A DNA stretch of 9,692 bases, taken from NCBI GenBank assembly GCA_900552735.1, contig USBA01000066.1, forward strand, positions 1 through 9,692, written 5' to 3'. Shown in pieces: positions 6,431-9,692 of the stretch. This stretch comes from an uncultured Collinsella sp. GTDB taxonomy: Bacteria > Actinomycetota > Coriobacteriia > Coriobacteriales > Coriobacteriaceae. The notes below the pieces were generated by a model. It was not told the origin of the DNA and did no database searches. It worked only from the letters and a program-made list of their open reading frames with translations. A program made the position numbers and the translations under genes. How positions within the stretch are numbered: position 1 is the stretch's first letter; each line of letters begins with the position of its first letter.

Positions 6431-6646
6431 TCTCGATCTGTAACAGTTAGAGTCCGTTTTTCGGCCCACCTGTTACAGATTGAGACATTCAAATTCCGCT
6501 GAGAAGAAAATCTCGATCTGTAACAGTAACTCGGCGAAATCGACCCTAGATGTTACAGATCGAGACAAACGACCGATATCGACCTAAATAATCTCAATCT
6601 GTAACATCTAGCCCGTTTTCGGCCTTACAGCTGTTACAGATCAAGA
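6431..6646. repeat. Regular array of six alternating 15-bp repeats forming three 55-nt hairpin units
   Basis: Repeats of TCTCGATCTGTAACA lie at 6431-6445 (+), 6471-6485 (inverted, one change), 6511-6525 (+), 6551-6565 (inverted, exact), 6592-6606 (+, one change) and 6632-6646 (inverted, one change). Spacers are 25, 25, 25, 26 and 25 bases, and their sequences differ. Neighbouring copies pair into three units of exactly 55 nt (6431-6485, 6511-6565, 6592-6646). Unit 1 has a 16-bp stem with one G-U pair, unit 2 a perfect 15-bp stem, unit 3 a stem with two C-A mismatches. The loops of units 1 and 3 hold a small CCG-T(4-5)-CGG palindrome. The middle unit, read on the minus strand, resembles unit 3 (both have AACATCTAG after the first arm), as if units alternated in direction. 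The region lies between the convergent ends of thiD and the SGNH hydrolase gene, contains no gene and has no cas genes near it. A BIME/REP-like cluster or a multi-site protein-binding or RNA structure is possible. Confidence 0.9.
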
Positions 6647-6701
6647 CAAACCAACGAAACAAGCCACCGCAAGGGGAACTTTTGTACTGCTTAGGGCCGT
6701 A

Positions 6702-7361
6702 CTACTCTCCGATCATCTCTTTGAGCTTGGCTGCCACGGCATGGCCGAGGCTCTCGTGGCTTTCCGGCATCATGTGCAGATAATCGATATCGCCCGGCTC
6801 GGCAAAATCGGCGGCATTCAAAAAGTCGCAGCCAAACTGTTCGGCAACATACGCATAGTACTCGCCAAAATGCTCCGAGGCCTCGACGGAGTGCTCGTCA
6901 AAGTCGGTCATATACACATCGGCGATCTGCGGCTTGATCTTGATAGGAGCCATCAGCAGAATGCGCGGACAAGGCGCAGCGTCGGTCCACGGAAACGCGC
7001 GGACAGCGCGAATCAGCGCCATGGCGCCACGGGCGATATCGGAAGCTGTCACGTTAAAGACCGTCTTACAGTCGTTGGTGCCCAGCATAATCACGATCGC
7101 ATCCAGCGGCTTATGGGCCTCGAGCAGCATCGGCAACGCGCGAATACCGTTGAGATTAGTATCCAGATGGCACATATCGTCGCGCACCGTCGTGCGGCCG
7201 TTTAAGCCTTCCTCAATTACGTGCCAGTCCTCGCCCAGGTCACGCTGGGCCACGCCGCACCAGCGCACATCGTGCGCATAGCGCACCGCGGTGCCGTCGC
7301 GCATACCTGCCGGATCGTAGCCATAGGTATTGCTGTCACCAAAGCACAGAACGTTTTTCAT
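6702..7361 (-). CDS. SGNH/GDSL family hydrolase (esterase or thioesterase-like)
   Basis: A 219-residue serine hydrolase of the SGNH/GDSL superfamily, which cleaves ester or thioester bonds in diverse lipids, sugars or acylated compounds. Block I is VLCFGDSNTYGYD with the nucleophile S10; block II is GLNGRTTV (52-59) with oxyanion-hole N54; block III is LGTND (93-97); and block V is DIDYLH with catalytic D193 and H196. There is no signal peptide, so the enzyme is cytoplasmic. The GDSNTYG start resembles the arylesterase/acyl-CoA thioesterase branch; the natural substrate cannot be deduced. I chose the ATG at 7361, which has AGGAAGGG just upstream and puts the GDS motif at residue 8, as usual. 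A longer in-frame start at 7457 would overlap the preceding gene and a terminator. It lies 77 bp downstream of the TIGR02452 gene, beyond an intrinsic terminator, and I see no promoter of its own. Confidence 0.92.
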   Translation of the reverse strand: MKNVLCFGDSNTYGYDPAGMRDGTAVRYAHDVRWCGVAQRDLGEDWHVIEEGLNGRTTVRDDMCHLDTNLNGIRALPMLLEAHKPLDAIVIMLGTNDCKTVFNVTASDIARGAMALIRAVRAFPWTDAAPCPRILLMAPIKIKPQIADVYMTDFDEHSVEASEHFGEYYAYVAEQFGCDFLNAADFAEPGDIDYLHMMPESHESLGHAVAAKLKEMIGE

Positions 7362-7380
7362 CGTAAGCCCTTCCTTTAGT

Positions 7381-7412
7381 AAAAAGCCGACGGGAGCAGC
7401 CCTCCCGCCGGC
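7381..7412 (-). terminator. Intrinsic terminator after the TIGR02452 gene
   Basis: Read on the minus strand, GCCGGCGGGAG (7412-7402) pairs with CTCCCGTCGGC (7396-7386) across the five-base loop GGCTG, with one G-U pair, followed directly by TTTTT. It lies between the TIGR02452 stop codon and the SGNH hydrolase, whose start is only 19 bases past the T-run. Confidence 0.88.
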
Positions 7413-7438
7413 TCGACCTATCTGTCGGCACGTACCGA

Positions 7439-8557
7439 TTACAGGTACTTGTGCCAATCGTCCTCGTCCTCATCGTCCTCGGCAGCAGCCTGGGCCTGCT
7501 CGGCGGCGCGAGCAGCCGCAGCGCGAGCGGCAACCTGGGCATAGGACTCCTCGTTGCGCTCGGGGAAGTTTGCCAGCACGTGCTCGAACTTGGCAAAGTC
7601 TTCGTCCCAACGCGTAGAAGGCACGGCAAAGAAGACCTGCTTGACCTTGAAGTCACCCGACGCAAGCTCCTTGCGGAAGAGCTCAGCCACGGCCTCGGCG
7701 TCAAAGCCGTTGTTGTCGCAGCCCCAAGCGCCCAGCACGAGCTTCTCGCGACCCAGCTCATCGCAGATGGCAAGCACAAAGCGGATGCGATCGCGCAGGG
7801 CATCCAGCAAGGCATCGTCACCCACGCGATACTCCTGGCGAGCGCGCTTGGCGTTGGGCGCGGCGGCAACGATCACGTCAGCATATGCATGTACGTGATT
7901 GCGGTCGAAGCGCACCGCAGGCACCACCAGCGCACGGTTGCGGTAAAGCTCGCAGTTGATGTTGCGGCGACGGTTCTCGCCGTACCATTTGCGCTGCTTA
8001 TCGAGCACGTTGTACAGGTACGAATCGGCACAGAGCGTGGCCTCCTGGCCCAGATAGCCCTGGATGTAGCCACCGCCCGGGTTGGTGAACGAGGCAAAGG
8101 CGAGCACGGCCATGTCGCAGAACTGCGCGTAGCCTCGGCCGTTATCCAGAATGGCCTGCGTGGCAGAGGCGTCGAGCACGGTGACCTCGGGCAGGACCGG
8201 AGCAGGCTTTTCAGCGGCAGGCGCAGGCTCGGTCTCCGCGGCCTCCTCTGCAGGCGCAGGCTCGGCCACGGCCTCAGCCTCGGCAGACGCAACCTCGGCG
8301 GCCTCAGACTCCTCGGCGACCTGCTCCTCGGCAGCCGCAGCCGCTTGGGCCTTGGCCTTCATCGCCGCGACAAAGCCGGCAGGCATGCCGTCAAACTCGC
8401 GAACACCAGCAAGCGAACGCTCGATATCCTTGGCGCAGGCCTCGGACACAGTCATCACGTGACGCTCGGCGGCCTTGGCACGGGCCTCGCGCTTGGGATT
8501 GGGCTGACCCGCTCGGTTGGACCTGCGGTTACGGTTCCTGTTGTCAACGTCTGCCAT
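7439..8557 (-). CDS. TIGR02452 / DUF2263 family protein (microbial PARG-like) with altered catalytic motif and low-complexity linker
   Basis: The 372-residue protein has three parts. Residues 1-60 are basic and polar (NRNRNRRSNRAGQPNPKREARAKA near the start would suit nucleic-acid or RNP contact). Residues about 64-120 are an Ala/Glu/Pro low-complexity linker. Residues about 123-335 are a macrodomain-like TIGR02452 domain, and the end is an Ala-rich helix plus an acidic tail (EDDEDEDDWHKYL). Family marks are FASFTNPGGGYIQGYLGQEATLC (from 155), SYLYN, VHAYADVIVAAAPN and LGAWGC (275-280). Bacterial PARG-type enzymes remove poly- or mono-ADP-ribose using a GGG-X6-8-QEE signature; here GGG is 161-163 but the rest reads Q171-E172-A173, so the second glutamate, the presumed general acid, is missing. 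The protein may be an ADP-ribose binder or a changed enzyme. Start ATG 8557 follows AAAGGTGA. The low-complexity DNA matches neighbouring codon use. Confidence 0.88.
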   Translation of the reverse strand: MADVDNRNRNRRSNRAGQPNPKREARAKAAERHVMTVSEACAKDIERSLAGVREFDGMPAGFVAAMKAKAQAAAAAEEQVAEESEAAEVASAEAEAVAEPAPAEEAAETEPAPAAEKPAPVLPEVTVLDASATQAILDNGRGYAQFCDMAVLAFASFTNPGGGYIQGYLGQEATLCADSYLYNVLDKQRKWYGENRRRNINCELYRNRALVVPAVRFDRNHVHAYADVIVAAAPNAKRARQEYRVGDDALLDALRDRIRFVLAICDELGREKLVLGAWGCDNNGFDAEAVAELFRKELASGDFKVKQVFFAVPSTRWDEDFAKFEHVLANFPERNEESYAQVAARAAAARAAEQAQAAAEDDEDEDDWHKYL

Positions 8558-8603
8558 AAGTGGTCACCTTTCTCGGTCTCTGCCGCTATCGGCTTTTCCA
8601 TCC

Positions 8604-8609
8604 ATGATA
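8604..8609 (-). promoter_or_regulatory. Candidate -10 box for the TIGR02452 gene
   Basis: TATCAT on the minus strand, about 50 bases before the start codon and just beyond the BI-1 gene terminator, matches five of six consensus positions. No clear -35 is seen at normal spacing. The position, between a terminator and the next gene, makes a promoter here likely. Confidence 0.4.
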
Positions 8610-8622
8610 CCCCGCCGCGCAC

Positions 8623-8651
8623 AAAAAAGACGGCCCCGAAGGACCGCCTTT
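8623..8651 (-). terminator. Intrinsic terminator after the BI-1 family gene
   Basis: On the minus strand AAAGGCGGTCC (8651-8641) pairs with GGGCCGTC and following Ts across a TTCG tetraloop (8640-8637), with two G-U pairs, then a run of six T residues (8628-8623). It starts about 46 bases after the stop codon of the 8698-9393 gene and has all parts of a rho-independent terminator. Confidence 0.92.
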
Positions 8652-8697
8652 CGCATCGTTTTACCGTGTCCGGCAGGAAGCATCGCAATGCCGCGCT

Positions 8698-9393
8698 TTA
8701 ATCGCGACGGCCGAGGATGTTCAGAATGCGCAGGAACACGTTGATAATATCCACGAACAGATTGGACGCCATGAGCACGGCGTTGGGCAGCGTGGGCGGC
8801 ACCGTCGTGGCAACATAGGTGTCGTAGCCAATAAAGCCGGCGAACACCACGATCACGATCAGATCGGTGATGGTCTGTGAGACGCCCATGAACATCAGCA
8901 CGATCTCAACCAGAATAGTAGCGAGCAGAATGCCAAAACCGATGCCATATACGCGCTGGAAAAACTTGGGGAACGTCACGCCCAAGGCGCCAAAGACAAA
9001 GGTGATGGCGGCCGTGGCGATAAAGGCAGTGTTGATGGTGGGCAGGTCGTAATTGGCAAGGCCAAACGACGCGGTCAGGCCAAAGGTACTCGCAAAGATT
9101 ACGTAGCCCACAAGGGACAGACCCACAGACTGCTTGCCCGCGGCGGCCGACATCATGACCATGCCGACGATGGTCAAAATAAACGAGCCAAAAACCAGCG
9201 GTAGGGCAGCCCCGCTCATCATCATGCGCGCAAACGACATGGTGCTCGTAAAGTAAGCACCGACGCCCATGGCACAAAAGCCCAAGAAGATGAGGGCAGA
9301 CATGGCAAGATTATACGCACGCGGCGACATCTCCTTGGCACGGCTTGCGCCGGTTTCGATGGGGCCGTTCTGATAGCCCTGAATATCGTTCAT
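8698..9393 (-). CDS. Bax inhibitor-1 (BI-1/YccA/YetJ) family membrane protein
   Basis: A 231-residue inner-membrane protein of the TMBIM/BI-1 family, whose bacterial member YetJ conducts calcium in a pH-dependent way; YccA-type members interact with the FtsH protease. After a polar N-terminus of about 26 residues, seven hydrophobic segments are seen at about 27-48, 58-84, 89-111, 119-141, 147-170, 175-194 and 204-228. The family signature lies in the last two: GYDTY with D191 and LFVDIINVF with D215. Their spacing of 24 residues equals that of the paired pH-sensing aspartates of YetJ (D171 and D195), which supports the assignment. The start is the ATG at 9393, just after AAAGGACG. It is transcribed alone, with a candidate promoter at 9449-9454 and a strong terminator at 8623-8651. 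The function in this organism is not shown by neighbours. Confidence 0.93.
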   Translation of the reverse strand: MNDIQGYQNGPIETGASRAKEMSPRAYNLAMSALIFLGFCAMGVGAYFTSTMSFARMMMSGAALPLVFGSFILTIVGMVMMSAAAGKQSVGLSLVGYVIFASTFGLTASFGLANYDLPTINTAFIATAAITFVFGALGVTFPKFFQRVYGIGFGILLATILVEIVLMFMGVSQTITDLIVIVVFAGFIGYDTYVATTVPPTLPNAVLMASNLFVDIINVFLRILNILGRRD

Positions 9394-9432
9394 AATTTCG
9401 TCCTTTCAAAAGCGCCGCGACAGCGCAGTAGC

Positions 9433-9454
9433 TGACAAGATTCCTGTCATTGTA
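9433..9454 (-). promoter_or_regulatory. Candidate promoter and operator-like inverted repeat for the BI-1 gene
   Basis: On the minus strand TACAAT (9454-9449) fits a -10 box at five of six positions. Starting at its last base is the imperfect palindrome TGACAGGAATCTTGTCA (9449-9433), with 5-bp arms and a matched inner pair, which would cover the transcription start. A regulator site is possible but unproven. No good -35 is seen. Confidence 0.4.
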
Positions 9455-9472
9455 CCCGAATGCCGTACGTCC

Positions 9473-9692
9473 TTACCTACGGCGCTCGCCCTCGAGCGTG
9501 CGATCAAAGGCCCAGACCCACCAACGCATCACGTGTGCCTGCGAGCCGTCCGCCCGCTCGCGCGTCTGGTCCTCCAGATACAACTCGGTCGCGTGCCCGC
9601 CAAAACGCACCTTATAGGTTGCCGTACGGATGCCGTGGACCATCAGGCCAAACCCGGTGGTCGAGATAATTTCGTCAATCGTAAAGCAACGA
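9473..9692 (-). CDS. C-terminal end of an unrecognised protein (partial)
   Basis: The last 72 residues of a protein whose start lies beyond the window. The reading frame is open from the window edge to TAA at 9475-9473. Visible stretches include TIDEIISTTGFG, TATYKVRFGGHATELYLED and MRWWVWAFDRTLEGERRR. The third-position GC preference matches the surrounding genes, and the plus-strand reading of the same DNA gives only Arg/Pro/Ser-rich shadow sequence. The protein ends with an arginine cluster and shows no membrane helix in this part. I do not recognise a family. Its stop codon is less than 20 bases from the candidate promoter of the BI-1 gene, with no terminator hairpin between them, so readthrough into that gene is possible. 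Confidence 0.65.
   Translation of the reverse strand, partial: RCFTIDEIISTTGFGLMVHGIRTATYKVRFGGHATELYLEDQTRERADGSQAHVMRWWVWAFDRTLEGERRR

Noticed and set aside
6431..6646. CRISPR array
   Set aside because: Repeats are only 15 bp, alternate in orientation instead of being direct, spacers are 25-26 bp, and no cas gene or leader is present.
6431..6646. Three ordinary intrinsic terminators for thiD or the SGNH gene
   Set aside because: On the plus strand no hairpin is followed by a U-run (CATTC, CAAAC, CAAAC). On the minus strand unit 2 has ATTTTCTTC and unit 3 ATTATTTAG, but with 25-base loops and AT-rich stem bases they fit poorly. A secondary termination effect remains possible.
7451..8701. 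Open frame of 416 codons on the plus strand opposite the TIGR02452 gene
   Set aside because: The low-complexity linker and high GC keep the antisense frame open. The product is Gly/Leu/Arg/His-rich without motifs and would run through the terminator at 8623-8651.

Overview
The window is GC-rich, with strong C/G preference at third codon positions, short intergenic gaps and AGGAG-type ribosome binding sites. The gene set is a DNA polymerase I 5' nuclease, an M18 aminopeptidase, a short 'clostridial-type' ThiC under a TPP riboswitch, ThiD, a TIGR02452 protein and a BI-1 family membrane protein. This fits an anaerobic gut actinobacterium of the Coriobacteriia, Collinsella-like. That assignment is inference from composition and gene types, not from a search. 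I see no phage, plasmid, transposase or CRISPR-Cas genes; this is housekeeping chromosome with interesting intergenic DNA.

Layout. 1-797 (-) is the N-terminal part of polA. Divergent from it, 964-2361 (+) is an M18 aminopeptidase, followed by a long perfect palindrome (2375-2441) and a yaaA-type peroxide-stress gene broken by one missing base (2465-3273, +). A small membrane-anchored protein of unknown function (3337-3858, -) faces yaaA and is divergent from a thiamin block: TPP riboswitch (about 3926-4022), thiC (4030-5364) and thiD (5542-6372), both +. ThiC makes HMP-P from the purine intermediate AIR and ThiD phosphorylates it, so together they supply the pyrimidine half of thiamin. thiD also seems to have its own -10 box and leader hairpin.

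thiD and the next gene, an SGNH/GDSL hydrolase (6702-7361, -), converge on a 329-bp gene-free stretch packed with palindromes: one 14-bp stem-loop, then six 15-bp repeats in alternating orientation spaced every 40-41 bp, forming three 55-nt hairpin units. This is the most unusual structure in the window. Upstream of the hydrolase on the same strand lie a good intrinsic terminator (7381-7412), a TIGR02452/microbial PARG-like protein with an altered catalytic signature (7439-8557), another intrinsic terminator (8623-8651), a seven-helix BI-1 family channel-like protein (8698-9393), and the C-terminal end of an unrecognised gene (9473-9692).

The best candidates for something undescribed are the regularly spaced alternating repeat array, a core motif it appears to share with the distant 2375-2441 palindrome, and the TIGR02452 protein in which the second glutamate of the QEE signature is alanine.
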